Position numbers and translations under genes: made by a program
Assembly: GCA_045564915.1 (NCBI GenBank)
Contig: JBJLGL010000001.1
Span: forward strand, 496,001-560,000
Length of the DNA stretch: 64,000 nucleotides
Direction of reading: 5' to 3'
Source: JAQWRV01 sp045564915
GTDB taxonomy: Bacteria; Pseudomonadota; Alphaproteobacteria; Rhodospirillales; Rhodospirillaceae
Shown: positions 45,490 through 53,911 of the stretch, one piece after another
Numbering within the stretch: the first letter of the stretch is position 1
How the letters are laid out: every line of letters starts with the position of its first letter
The notes under the pieces: model-generated
Told to the model about the DNA's origin: nothing
The model's input: only the letters and a program-made list of their open reading frames with translations
Database searches by the model: none

Positions 45490-46080
45490 ATGAGGCACCT
45501 GATAGGAGGTTTGGTATTATATAGCTTAGGTATGTTTCCAGCAGAAGCGGCACTGAAAGAAGGGGATAAAGCGCCTGACTTCACGGCCAAAGCTTCTCTT
45601 GCTGGCAAAGAATTCAACTTCTCGCTACAAGACGCACTTAAGAAAGGCCCGGTAGTAGTTTATTTCTATCCGTCCGCTTACACTAACGGCTGCAATATCG
45701 AAGCGCATACGTTCGCGGAGGACAAGGAAAAATTTGAGGCCGTTGGCACCTCTATTATTGGCGTATCGCAGGACAGTATTGAACGCCTAAATGACTATTC
45801 AGCTGACCCAGAATTCTGCGCAGGTAAGTTTCCAGTAGCCTCAGATGTGGACGGTTCGATAGCTGCAGCTTACGATCTAAAGACACTGGATCTTCCACCA
45901 GGCTTCAAAGATAGCCGCGGTGATATTGTGGAACACGCTGCTACTGAGCGGACAACTTTTGTTATTAGGCCGGATAGCCGCATCGCAGTTACCTTGTCAT
46001 CTGCAGACGACAATATAGGCCCAATCGATCACGTGGACCAATCTTTAGAGATGGCACGAGAACTGGCTGCTATGAAATAA
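45490..46080 (+). CDS. Exported peroxiredoxin (AhpC/TSA, Bcp-like)
   Basis: Thioredoxin-fold peroxidase of 196 residues with an N-terminal signal peptide (MRHLIGGLVLYSLGMFPAEA). The peroxidatic Cys is in YPSAYTNGCNIEAHTF, the usual PxxxT/SxxC position with Asn-Gly before the Cys; FAEDKEKFEAVGTSIIGVSQDS is family-typical, and a second Cys in DPEFCAGKFPVASD may be resolving. It would reduce peroxides in the periplasm. The ATG at 45490 is fixed by AGGAG seven bases upstream; the frame is open further upstream but unsupported. Confidence 0.88.
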   Translation: MRHLIGGLVLYSLGMFPAEAALKEGDKAPDFTAKASLAGKEFNFSLQDALKKGPVVVYFYPSAYTNGCNIEAHTFAEDKEKFEAVGTSIIGVSQDSIERLNDYSADPEFCAGKFPVASDVDGSIAAAYDLKTLDLPPGFKDSRGDIVEHAATERTTFVIRPDSRIAVTLSSADDNIGPIDHVDQSLEMARELAAMK

Positions 46081-46177
46081 CAGAACCCTAGATCTGCGGC
46101 GTCGTGCTAATTTTTGCATATTTCTCATCAAAACACATACCCTGTGCGCAGGGCGGAATTACAACGATTCCTAATAT

Positions 46178-47209
46178 CTAGGTTAATCTCTGCCCGGGCT
46201 TGTAAACAAACGGTTGCGAGGTATCGTCGGGCACATCATCAGCGATTAAGCCATCAAAAAACTTTTCTTTAGCTTTTGGCTCGAAATATGCACGTACAAA
46301 TTCTTTCAGGATATTGATTACGATAGACCGAGATACATGACGAGTTGTCCCGTCCTCGGCGCCAAAAGTTGCAAAAGGTATGTTGCACCCTAGCCATTTT
46401 ACGATCTCAAACGACGGGTAGTAATACACTCCTGGCTCTTTGTCTTCTAGAACTTGATCGAGCGCGACACGCAAAGTAGCTTTTGAAACACAATCTGAGG
46501 TCACGCAAGACTGTGGCCGGAACGTAGCCTTCAAAGGAACCGGCGATAGAGTAAAAATTATTGGGGCATTCGCACTGACGTTGCGAATGGTTCTAATAAT
46601 GTCACGAATGTTTTGCATGTTCTCTTCCACAGTCGACAAACGAAAACGGTGACGCTTATCATCATATATTTCTTCTGGTACTCCGCGCCAAAATACCTGT
46701 TTTGTTTCCGTGTCCTCCCATACTTCAGCCAACCCCAAAGTGAAAACAAATGCGCCAGCATTTCCAAAGGCCTTTCGGTAAGCATGTTGTTCCGTTTCTG
46801 GTTTCCATTCAGCAATTTGCCCGTCATCTGTACGGTCATAGCGATAACCGCGAGGCGTTTCCTGACCAGTTACACTCCAGGAAAGAAAATCAGCAATCGC
46901 GAAAGTGTTGTTGAGGCCCGAGGGGATCCATATATTAGAGGTCGATAGTCCATATCGACCAAGAAAGTAGCTCAGTTCCCGGGCAAAGCATGAGCCTAGA
47001 GTCATGACTTTATCTGCTGCCGATAGCACTGGAGCTTTAGGGATATGGCCAGTCAGAAAATGGTCACGTATTACCCTTGGTATGTCACTGAATTCATCAT
47101 TGGACTCAGGATAAACGGTGACTTGTTCCGAATGCCAGCGGTGAGTTGCCCAGCTTGCTGGACCTGAGCCCCGAAAGGTTGCCGCGAGGCTGGCGATTGT
47201 CAATGCCAT
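46178..47209 (-). CDS. GSCFA domain protein
   Basis: A 343-residue protein of the GSCFA family, named for the GSCFA motif, here KVMTLGSCFARELSYFLGRYG. Later family blocks are GLAEVWEDTETKQVFWRGVPEEIY, FTLSPVPLKATFR and YYYPSFEIVKW. GSCFA proteins are related to GDSL/SGNH hydrolases and are often encoded with polysaccharide or glycan genes; an esterase role on surface glycans is plausible but unproven. It precedes, by 58 bases, a 2-oxoglutarate oxygenase gene on the same strand (that gene is transcribed first). Confidence 0.83.
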   Translation of the reverse strand: MALTIASLAATFRGSGPASWATHRWHSEQVTVYPESNDEFSDIPRVIRDHFLTGHIPKAPVLSAADKVMTLGSCFARELSYFLGRYGLSTSNIWIPSGLNNTFAIADFLSWSVTGQETPRGYRYDRTDDGQIAEWKPETEQHAYRKAFGNAGAFVFTLGLAEVWEDTETKQVFWRGVPEEIYDDKRHRFRLSTVEENMQNIRDIIRTIRNVSANAPIIFTLSPVPLKATFRPQSCVTSDCVSKATLRVALDQVLEDKEPGVYYYPSFEIVKWLGCNIPFATFGAEDGTTRHVSRSIVINILKEFVRAYFEPKAKEKFFDGLIADDVPDDTSQPFVYKPGQRLT

Positions 47210-47267
47210 GATTCAAAAACCCTTATTATATTAGGTGATGAAGTGCTTCTTGCTTTGTCTCGTTACT

Positions 47268-47987
47268 TTAGGCATTTCCCTGGTGGCCATTGCCATCATG
47301 TTGAATGGAGCAGTTGATCCAATCTCTATGACCTATAAGTGCTTCAATGGGATACCGGCCGTGGAAAGAATTTTCCGTCTTCATGAACCCAAGAACCGTA
47401 TTTGGTTTATAGGGTACACGCAAAACCTCATCAAAAAGCTCGAACGGAAGTTGACGCCCTGTTTCTTCAGTAAATCCAGGCTTCTTGGGCGTGAAAAGAG
47501 ACGTGCCAAGGTCAAGTTGACGATTATCTTTTGCCAAGTAACAAAGTAAAGTTATAGCTTTATGCCGCGCGTCACTATGCGGCTTGATGCTGTAGCCTTC
47601 TTGATCGCGAATTAATTCAAGCCGGGCTCGCGTGGAGATATCACATGTACCGTAACGTTTTTCCAGCTGCTGTCTGAAGCAGTTCTTTACCGCATCACTG
47701 AATGCGCTCTTGCCAAGAGCAGTCGCGACAGATGACCATATACGTTTCTGTTCCGTATCGAGATTTTCTAGTTTCTCTGAATCCAAGCTCATACGCTTAC
47801 GGTACATTAACGACTGTTTATTCGTTGTTTTTCTTGGGTCTGATTTTTCAAATAAAAAGTCCGGGGGCATAAATTCTGTAATTTGGTCATAGACGTCCGC
47901 CGGAAAAAAATTTTCTATCACAAAATGAGGAAAAGGGCATATGACCGGCTCTACATCGTCGATACGGTTGATAAGTTGTTCCTGCAT
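47268..47987 (-). CDS. 2-oxoglutarate/Fe(II) oxygenase-like protein
   Basis: A 239-residue protein with the double-stranded beta-helix dioxygenase signature: His137-x-Asp139 in IKPHSDARHKAITLLCYL and the distal metal His209 in ENSFHGRYPI, with Arg211 or Arg222 suited to bind 2-oxoglutarate. The N-terminal PFPHFVIENFFPADVYDQI is typical of prolyl-hydroxylase-related enzymes found in O-antigen and small-molecule loci. The ATG at 47987 starts at the conserved region; a GTG at 48020 is possible but lacks a ribosome binding site. Target unknown. Confidence 0.75.
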   Translation of the reverse strand: MQEQLINRIDDVEPVICPFPHFVIENFFPADVYDQITEFMPPDFLFEKSDPRKTTNKQSLMYRKRMSLDSEKLENLDTEQKRIWSSVATALGKSAFSDAVKNCFRQQLEKRYGTCDISTRARLELIRDQEGYSIKPHSDARHKAITLLCYLAKDNRQLDLGTSLFTPKKPGFTEETGRQLPFELFDEVLRVPYKPNTVLGFMKTENSFHGRYPIEALIGHRDWINCSIQHDGNGHQGNA

Positions 47988-48113
47988 TTTTGTGGGGTGT
48001 CCCTCTTTAGAAATATGCACGGAGCTGGATCATAATCTTAGAAAACATGCTATTTCACAGTGGCTGTGTGATCAATTACGAAACTGGGCTGTTAAGAACT
48101 GACTTAATTGTTT

Positions 48114-48605
48114 TCAGCACCCTTTGTAGTCTTTTCTTACACACTCTCGCGCCAGTTTGTGGGCTTCTTCTAGCTGTGAATTTGGCATTTCTTTCATCAG
48201 GTTATCTCTACGGGTTCTTGCTTGCTCACTACCATTCCCAGCAGCAATCTCAAACCACATATAAGCGTGGACTTTATCTTTCAGAACGCCTTCACCTTTG
48301 TGATATATATAACCTAGGCTACCCTGGCCCGCTGCATGCCCTTGCTCGGCGGATTTACGATACCATTTCAGTGCCTCTTTATAGTCTTGGGCAACACCCT
48401 TACCGTTACCGTACATGTAACCTAGACTCCGCTGCGCAGCTGCATGTCCTTGCTCAGCAAGAGGCCGGAACTCTGAAAGAGCAGTTGCGTAGTCACCAAG
48501 TTCATATGCATCATTACCCTTATCCCAGTCTTGGGCAAAACTCGCCTCACTAATCCCAAGAAGCATAAGTGTGGCTAGGACCATCGATCGAGGAAAGTTT
48601 CGCAT
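48114..48605 (-). CDS. Exported Sel1-repeat protein
   Basis: A 163-residue protein with a signal peptide (VLATLMLLGISEASFA). The mature part has Sel1/TPR-like repeats of about 36 residues: DYATALSEFRPLAEQGHAAAQRSLGYMYGNGKGV, DYKEALKWYRKSAEQGHAAGQGSLGYIYHKGEGV and a third ending AAGNGSEQARTRRDNL. Sel1 repeats mediate protein contacts and often serve in envelope signalling or secretion; no partner is identified. AGGA is eight bases before the ATG. A decayed partial copy lies 1.5 kb away at 50116-50200. Confidence 0.88.
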   Translation of the reverse strand: MRNFPRSMVLATLMLLGISEASFAQDWDKGNDAYELGDYATALSEFRPLAEQGHAAAQRSLGYMYGNGKGVAQDYKEALKWYRKSAEQGHAAGQGSLGYIYHKGEGVLKDKVHAYMWFEIAAGNGSEQARTRRDNLMKEMPNSQLEEAHKLARECVRKDYKGC

Positions 48606-48699
48606 ACTGCTTATCCTAACTAGAAATATCCAAGGGGAACGGTGTAATTGATAACAAACTCGGCTTCATGGACTATAGCACTCCAACAATTGAGCCACG

Positions 48700-49440
48700 C
48701 TAGCCAATCCCTGTCCAGCCTCCATCCGCAGTAAAGACACTACCGGTCACATAGGCTGACTCATCAGATGCTAGATATACAACGAGATTGGCAATATCTT
48801 CCGGTTTACCGATACGCCCTATAGGCTGCCTTTCGGCAAGACCCTCTAGAGTTCCGTTAAAGTCGTTGCCTGTGGAAAGTCTATGGCGCAGGCCAGGCGT
48901 GTCCACCACACCGGGGCAGATGGCATTGCATCTGATATTTTCAGATACGAAATCAGCGGCGACAGACCGGGTAAGCCCAATGATTGCCGCCTTGGCAGTA
49001 CCGTAAGCAAACCTCTTTGGCACGCCACGCAGACTGGATGAGGTGGACGACATGTTGATAATACTCGCACCATTGCTTCCCCGTAATGCGGAAAGAGAGC
49101 CACGGATCATACGGTACATAGCACTCACGTTAACGTCGAAGGACTTTTTCCATTCCTCTTCAGTGCAGTCCTCAATGGAGCCAAAGGTTACGTGTCCAGC
49201 ACAATTGAATAGAATATCGAGAGAATCGAATGATGCTGTACAGGCATCGATGGCCGGGATATCGGCCACATCTAAGACCGTTACGTTCTGGACCCCTTCA
49301 GCACGAAGCCGGTGTAATTTTTCTTTGTCACGGTCGGTAGCAGTCACCTGGGCGCCCTCCCGCACAAACGCGAGAGCAGTTGCGGCGCCGATCCCGTCGC
49401 CTGCACCAGTAATAAGCGCTGTCTTACCTTTAAGCCGCAT
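48700..49440 (-). CDS. DHRS6/BDH2-like short-chain dehydrogenase
   Basis: Classical SDR of about 246 residues. Cofactor motif TGAGDGIGAATALAF with a Thr-Asp-Arg after strand 2 (VTATDRDKEKL) indicates NAD preference. NCAG replaces NNAG (DILFNCAGHVTFGSIEDC), the catalytic Ser is in NMSSTSSSLRG, Tyr-Lys in FAYGTAKAAIIGLTRSVAADF, and the C-terminal CPGVVDTPGL and YLASDESAYVTGSVFTADGGW follow. The NCAG, SIxDC and VVDTPxL pattern strongly resembles the eukaryotic DHRS6 (type 2 hydroxybutyrate dehydrogenase) group. Start at 49440 avoids a TTG. Confidence 0.88.
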   Translation of the reverse strand: MRLKGKTALITGAGDGIGAATALAFVREGAQVTATDRDKEKLHRLRAEGVQNVTVLDVADIPAIDACTASFDSLDILFNCAGHVTFGSIEDCTEEEWKKSFDVNVSAMYRMIRGSLSALRGSNGASIINMSSTSSSLRGVPKRFAYGTAKAAIIGLTRSVAADFVSENIRCNAICPGVVDTPGLRHRLSTGNDFNGTLEGLAERQPIGRIGKPEDIANLVVYLASDESAYVTGSVFTADGGWTGIG

Positions 49441-49562
49441 CAAGAACTCATACCTTCTTCTTTGGCAAAAACCAGATCCTTTGGACTTTACACCAAGATA
49501 ATTAAGGCCAGTCTATCATGTTAAATATAGACCTCATATGGGTGTCCTCAGGACTACGTATC

Positions 49563-50021
49563 TCAAACAAGAACTTTTTGGTCATTCAAAACGTAGATGA
49601 CAATAAGATGTCCATCATGATCAATAAAAGCCCCCTCTTTTCCTTTAGCACTTCCATCAAGATCTAGAAGGGCTTGTGGCTCTATAACCTTGAGCCCAGC
49701 GGTCCGCACTTTTGATATTACTTCTTCGAAATCAGGGCAATTTATTACAGCCGCTGCCATAAGTGGCACCGGCATAGGCGACAAATCTATCCCCTTGACC
49801 TCGGTCAGTGCTAGCGTCCGTTTCTGAGTTGCTGAATTCAATGTGACAAAGCGAAGTTTTGCTGTGGGTGGGAAAGTAAAAACTGTATACGAATATGAGT
49901 CTTCTGCAGAATCTTTCTGGTAGTCTATCGTAAAACCCAAAATATCGCGGTAGATAAACAAAGACCGGTCCAGATCAGAAACACAAAGGTTAACTCTCTT
50001 AAATGTTGGATCATTCGTCAT
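49563..50021 (-). CDS. VOC (glyoxalase/bleomycin resistance) superfamily protein
   Basis: A 152-residue protein with two beta-alpha-beta-beta-beta VOC modules. The N-terminal part RVNLCVSDLDRSLFIYRDILGFTI and the C-terminal GAFIDHDGHLIVIYVL match metal-dependent dioxygenases and glyoxalase-like proteins. Candidate metal ligands are the N-terminal and C-terminal acidic/His positions (KRVNL lacks His, so the metal set may be incomplete). GGAG lies eight bases before the ATG. Function not assigned. Confidence 0.8.
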   Translation of the reverse strand: MTNDPTFKRVNLCVSDLDRSLFIYRDILGFTIDYQKDSAEDSYSYTVFTFPPTAKLRFVTLNSATQKRTLALTEVKGIDLSPMPVPLMAAAVINCPDFEEVISKVRTAGLKVIEPQALLDLDGSAKGKEGAFIDHDGHLIVIYVLNDQKVLV

Positions 50022-50115
50022 AAATTTGACTCCAGAGCAATCATTAAATTTGACTATTATAGGCTGAGATTTAAATCACAATCTAATGAACCGAAGTGGC
50101 GGCTGCTAATAGATC

Positions 50116-50200
50116 CTATCGGGGTTCTAACTTTACCAATCCTTGTTCAGCAAGGGGCCAGGACTCTGTGATCGTAGTTGCAAAATCACGTATAGTACTT
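50116..50200 (-). pseudogene. Remnant of a Sel1-repeat gene
   Basis: On the minus strand this intergenic stretch encodes DFATTITESWPLAEQG, matching DYATALSEFRPLAEQG of the intact Sel1 gene (around 48445-48500), with conserved nucleotides such as TCAGCAAG. The frame runs into a stop at 50116-50118 and lacks a start, so it is a decayed partial copy. It lies in the 267-base gap between the VOC gene and the radical SAM gene. Confidence 0.65.
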
Positions 50201-50288
50201 TTGTCTGACGCCTGACAATATATGATTTCCCACTAAAGCATTGATATATTGGGGATAATAATGAGGTGTGGTGACTGTTTGAGATTTT

Positions 50289-52313
50289 CTACGATGCGTA
50301 GTCGACGCAGCGGTAAAGTGTCCTTGCCGTATTGCGATGCAAGAAATACGCGAGTCCTTCGTTATTTTGACCATACTGCTGAAAGTACTTTTCCAAACTC
50401 TCGCGCTGCTCCGAACTATGTGCCACCTCAAACGTCAATGGTTCTTCACAAAATACATCCTTTGGATTCATGAGATAGCTCGACGCTTCTAACCTGAAAA
50501 AATCAAAGTGGCTCGTGACTCTTTTTGTTGTTTCGATATCAGTCAAATCAGTTTTACGTGCTAATAATATTGTGTGTAGCTCAGATATATATTTCTCCAT
50601 CAGTTCATCACAAAGGTCCGCATCAGTAAGAAGCTCCGTAAGCGCTTTGATTGCGATACCTGATAATTCTTCGAAGTGCTCATTCACAGCTTCAGTACGG
50701 TACTTGTAGATTTGATTTGAGCCATATTCACCGGCCATATAGGCCTGAAAACCATTGCGGGATGTTAGAAATTCAGAAATCTCCTCTTCGGAAGCCCAGA
50801 AATTTCGCTCCTCATCCTCTTTAAATCTCTTATAAAGAGACGCGATTGCACCCTCAGTATGCATAACGATATCATGAATACGCGAAATTAACTCCGACCG
50901 CTTTGCCCCCATGACGTTGGCGAGAGCTAGGCACTCGTCCAGAATATTACCATTGTTGAAAATTGCTAAGCTCAAGTCGAAGGCGCGGCAGGCCTGATAG
51001 TCTTCGATCGGCATGGTCGTGTTACCGATACACACTTCGTGTATCTCGGCGATTTCTACATCAGTGCCATAAATTTCATACCTTCCATAGCAACGGGGTA
51101 GAACACGAAAACGTGTTTGATACTCAAAGCGTTCGCGCTCCTTGGGGCTCGCACCTTCCGTGCCGGGGAGAAGAATAAACTGGAATGTCCGCATATCCTG
51201 GATGCCTGCATCCATCAGATCAAAAACGGATTTGAAATGCTTCTCCGTTGTATCGCCGGGAAGGCACAGAATAATTTCACTAAACGTCGTGGTATTTGTT
51301 AATTCTGCAGACTTTGCCATTTCTACTATGGCTTCGATCGCAATGTTCGTGCGCTTGATGTTTTTCAGCACTACGGGATCCGTGGATTGCACGGAGGCCC
51401 CAATGTGCATGCTCTTACCGAGCACCTCAGACATTTCTATAATACGCTTTTTCTGATTCTTTGCGGTTGCCGAGGCTATATGACTTGGCCATTTCGTTCG
51501 CACCCGGCGATCGGCTAGATCCGTCGCCGTAATCAGGTCGTCGGGAAACATTCCCCAGTTTAGGTCCGCGAGGGTCAAGCCGGGCACCTGCACACGGTCA
51601 CTGATATAATCAAGCTCCTTGGTGATACGATCCTGTGAGAACCGCATCGTCTTGCTCATATATTTTATGCCATCATGACAAAACGTGCAGGAGTAAGGAC
51701 AGCCACGGGACGTTTGAATTAATGGATTAAGTTGCTTATCAAAAAACTTATCCATCAAACCAGTCAGGTAGGGTGAAGGGAGATTATCATCAAGATCGCG
51801 TATTCTAGCTTTCGCCCGGCCTCTAACGAGCTGCCCATCATTGATATAATGGACAGACTCAATCTCTACACAGCCTTGCCTTAGCGCTGCCGGCTGAAAG
51901 TCTACCGCCTTTAGTCGCTTGACAAGCTCTACAAAGGCGAACTCCCCCTCGCCATCAACGTAGAAATCAATATTTGGATGATCGGATAAGAATTTTAGCT
52001 GCTCTTCTTCGTCGATCGGATAGTTAGGTCCGCCAAATATTGTAATGGCTTCGGGGTGCCGGGTCTTTATCTGACATGCGAACTCGTACTGTAGTCTTTC
52101 GTTCCACATGTAGTTCGAAAAAGCAGCGATTGTTGGCGTTTTCCTGTTCAAAAAAGCAGCGAGATCCTCGGGATACTTGAATAACTCCACATCAACGTCA
52201 TCGCCCATAACCTTTTTGAGGTGGGCGGCGACGTATCCCACCGCTAATGGGGTATTGTTGGCATCGATAACGGTTCCTGTGTGAGTAAGGTCAGCCATGG
52301 AAATCAGAGTCAT
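50289..52313 (-). CDS. B12-binding-type radical SAM enzyme
   Basis: A 674-residue protein. Residues about 10-140 form a B12-binding-like Rossmann domain (PTIAAFSNYMWNERLQYEFA; TIFGGPNYP), although the usual DxHxxG cobalamin-binding His is not seen, as in several family members. The radical SAM cluster is Cys205-x3-Cys209-x2-Cys212 in RGCPYSCTFCHDG, and the core continues through LADLNWGMFPDDLI and ILCLPGDTTEKHF to about residue 420. The C-terminal ~240 residues are helical and not recognised. The ATG at 52313 has AGGA eight bases upstream. Candidate reactions include methylation or other radical modification of a small molecule; the substrate is unknown. No precursor peptide was found beside it. 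Confidence 0.85.
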   Translation of the reverse strand: MTLISMADLTHTGTVIDANNTPLAVGYVAAHLKKVMGDDVDVELFKYPEDLAAFLNRKTPTIAAFSNYMWNERLQYEFACQIKTRHPEAITIFGGPNYPIDEEEQLKFLSDHPNIDFYVDGEGEFAFVELVKRLKAVDFQPAALRQGCVEIESVHYINDGQLVRGRAKARIRDLDDNLPSPYLTGLMDKFFDKQLNPLIQTSRGCPYSCTFCHDGIKYMSKTMRFSQDRITKELDYISDRVQVPGLTLADLNWGMFPDDLITATDLADRRVRTKWPSHIASATAKNQKKRIIEMSEVLGKSMHIGASVQSTDPVVLKNIKRTNIAIEAIVEMAKSAELTNTTTFSEIILCLPGDTTEKHFKSVFDLMDAGIQDMRTFQFILLPGTEGASPKERERFEYQTRFRVLPRCYGRYEIYGTDVEIAEIHEVCIGNTTMPIEDYQACRAFDLSLAIFNNGNILDECLALANVMGAKRSELISRIHDIVMHTEGAIASLYKRFKEDEERNFWASEEEISEFLTSRNGFQAYMAGEYGSNQIYKYRTEAVNEHFEELSGIAIKALTELLTDADLCDELMEKYISELHTILLARKTDLTDIETTKRVTSHFDFFRLEASSYLMNPKDVFCEEPLTFEVAHSSEQRESLEKYFQQYGQNNEGLAYFLHRNTARTLYRCVDYAS

Positions 52314-52451
52314 TGAACGTGTCCTACAGGAACTCTTGGTCAAGGGCTTAGAAATTAGCCGCACTCAATTGTTTAATACATATACCTAACGGCGGGAAAA
52401 TCAATTCAGTACTGTATACACCAAAAGACAGGCAAATTAGAAGAACCCCTG

Positions 52452-52484
52452 CTGGACCCAGTCCAGGCCTGATGTCAGCATCAG
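52452..52484. other. Two adjacent short hairpins downstream of tRNA-Lys
   Basis: CTGGAC/GTCCAG (52452-52457 with 52461-52466) and CTGATG/CATCAG (52469-52474 with 52479-52484) are perfect 6-bp stems. They lie about 45 bases after the tRNA-Lys 3' end on its strand. No run of U follows, so a terminator or RNA-processing role is only a possibility. Confidence 0.4.
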
Positions 52485-52527
52485 ATCGTCTATAGTCTTC
52501 TGCAGCCTTTGTATTCTGTGGTTTTCT

Positions 52528-52603
<76 letters not shown>

Positions 52604-52644
52604 CACCTTAGAAAAAGGGTCAACGTAAACGCTGGAACGGGCGG

Positions 52645-52673
52645 GTTATAGGGCTTCGGACCCATACAAACAA
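52645..52673 (-). promoter_or_regulatory. Sigma70-type promoter for tRNA-Lys
   Basis: On the minus strand TTGTTT (52673-52668), 17 bases of spacer, then TATAAC (52650-52645). The predicted start is about 35 bases upstream of the tRNA 5' end. Confidence 0.6.
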
Positions 52674-52747
52674 GATTAGACTTTACCTGCTAGATTCGGT
52701 TTCGGTTGTTCCTATAAGTTTGCAAACATCAACCCATATGTCTGGCA

Positions 52748-53911
52748 CTACCCATCGTCGTATCCTCCCCGTCGCCCAATCTGGACGTCACGGTGGACGT
52801 GCACACTCATTAAGAGACCCATACATAGCATGATGGTCAGCAACGCCGTTCCACCATAGGAAATCAATGGCAGGGGGACACCAACAATAGGAATTATTCC
52901 CATCACCATGGCTATGTTAATAAATACATACAAAAAGAAAGTTGTTGTAACTCCGATGGCAACTAATCTACCGAATTGATGCCGACAGCGAATAGATATG
53001 ACGAAACCATACACCAAGACTATAACGTACAACGCAATGAGCCCAATCCCCCCAACAAGACCCAGCTCCTCAGCCAGCATTGTAAAAATAAAATCTGTTT
53101 GTTGCTCAGGAAGAAAGTTTAGGTGACTTTGTGTTCCTTGAAGAAAGCCCTTCCCAAACAACCCACCCGATCCAAGTGCAATCTTCGATTGAAGAATGTG
53201 ATAACCCGCACCCAGTGGATCACGTTCAGGATTGATAAATGTTAGAATACGCTCCTTCTGATATAGCTTGAGAAATCCCCACAATATTGGAATAGACGCC
53301 AAGCCGATGACGAATACCAGTGCAAATTTCCATAGCCTTACTCCAGCCATAAAAAACAAGACACCCGAGCCCATAACTATCATCAGAGCGGTACCTAGAT
53401 CGGGCTGCCGAATAATCATCACCACTGGCACTATCACCATTAGTATAGGTGAGAGAAGAAAGAGTGGTCTCCCGGCATCTTCTATGCTGAGACTATGAAA
53501 ATAGCGCGCCATAGCCAAAACTAACGCTACCTTCATCAATTCTGATGGTTGAAGATTTATAACCCCAAGGTCGACCCACCTCTGAGCACCTCCACCAACT
53601 ACACCTCTTAACTCAACAAAGAAAAGTAGTGCTAGTACGACGGCGTAGAGCAAGTAAGAATATCGCATAACCAAACGTATATCGATTAATGTAATAGATA
53701 GCATTAGAATTAAGCCCAAACCAAATCGAACTACCTGGCGAGTTGTCCAAGGATCAAAGCTCGCATTGGCGGCGGAATAAAGCATGAAGAAGCCAATTGA
53801 TGCTATTAGGCATAACCAAAGAACCAAAGACCAACTAGTCTGCCATAGTTTTTCTGGCAAAGTCATATCTCCACGCCTTAAGCGCGCTGCAAGAAAGCCC
53901 GTATCGGTCAT
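52748..53911 (-). CDS. rodA: Rod-shape peptidoglycan glycosyltransferase RodA
   Basis: SEDS-family glycosyltransferase that polymerises lipid II during cell elongation, paired with PBP2. The 387-residue protein has about ten membrane segments. Family motifs are WVDLGVINLQPSELMKVALVLAMARYF, IIRQPDLGTALMIVMGSG, the catalytic-region LGLVGGIGLIALYV, and PIVGVPLPLISYGGTALLTIMLCMG. Translation overlaps mrdA by four bases. Last gene of the mreBCD-mrdA-rodA operon. Confidence 0.97.
   Translation of the reverse strand: MTDTGFLAARLRRGDMTLPEKLWQTSWSLVLWLCLIASIGFFMLYSAANASFDPWTTRQVVRFGLGLILMLSITLIDIRLVMRYSYLLYAVVLALLFFVELRGVVGGGAQRWVDLGVINLQPSELMKVALVLAMARYFHSLSIEDAGRPLFLLSPILMVIVPVVMIIRQPDLGTALMIVMGSGVLFFMAGVRLWKFALVFVIGLASIPILWGFLKLYQKERILTFINPERDPLGAGYHILQSKIALGSGGLFGKGFLQGTQSHLNFLPEQQTDFIFTMLAEELGLVGGIGLIALYVIVLVYGFVISIRCRHQFGRLVAIGVTTTFFLYVFINIAMVMGIIPIVGVPLPLISYGGTALLTIMLCMGLLMSVHVHRDVQIGRRGGYDDG

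Noticed and set aside
46140..46153. CCCTG/CAGGG hairpin between the peroxiredoxin and GSCFA genes
   Set aside because: Short stem, no T-tract; not distinguishable from chance.
39267..52313. RiPP gene cluster built around the radical SAM enzyme
   Set aside because: No small precursor-like open frame, leader-binding domain or dedicated exporter was found near the radical SAM gene.
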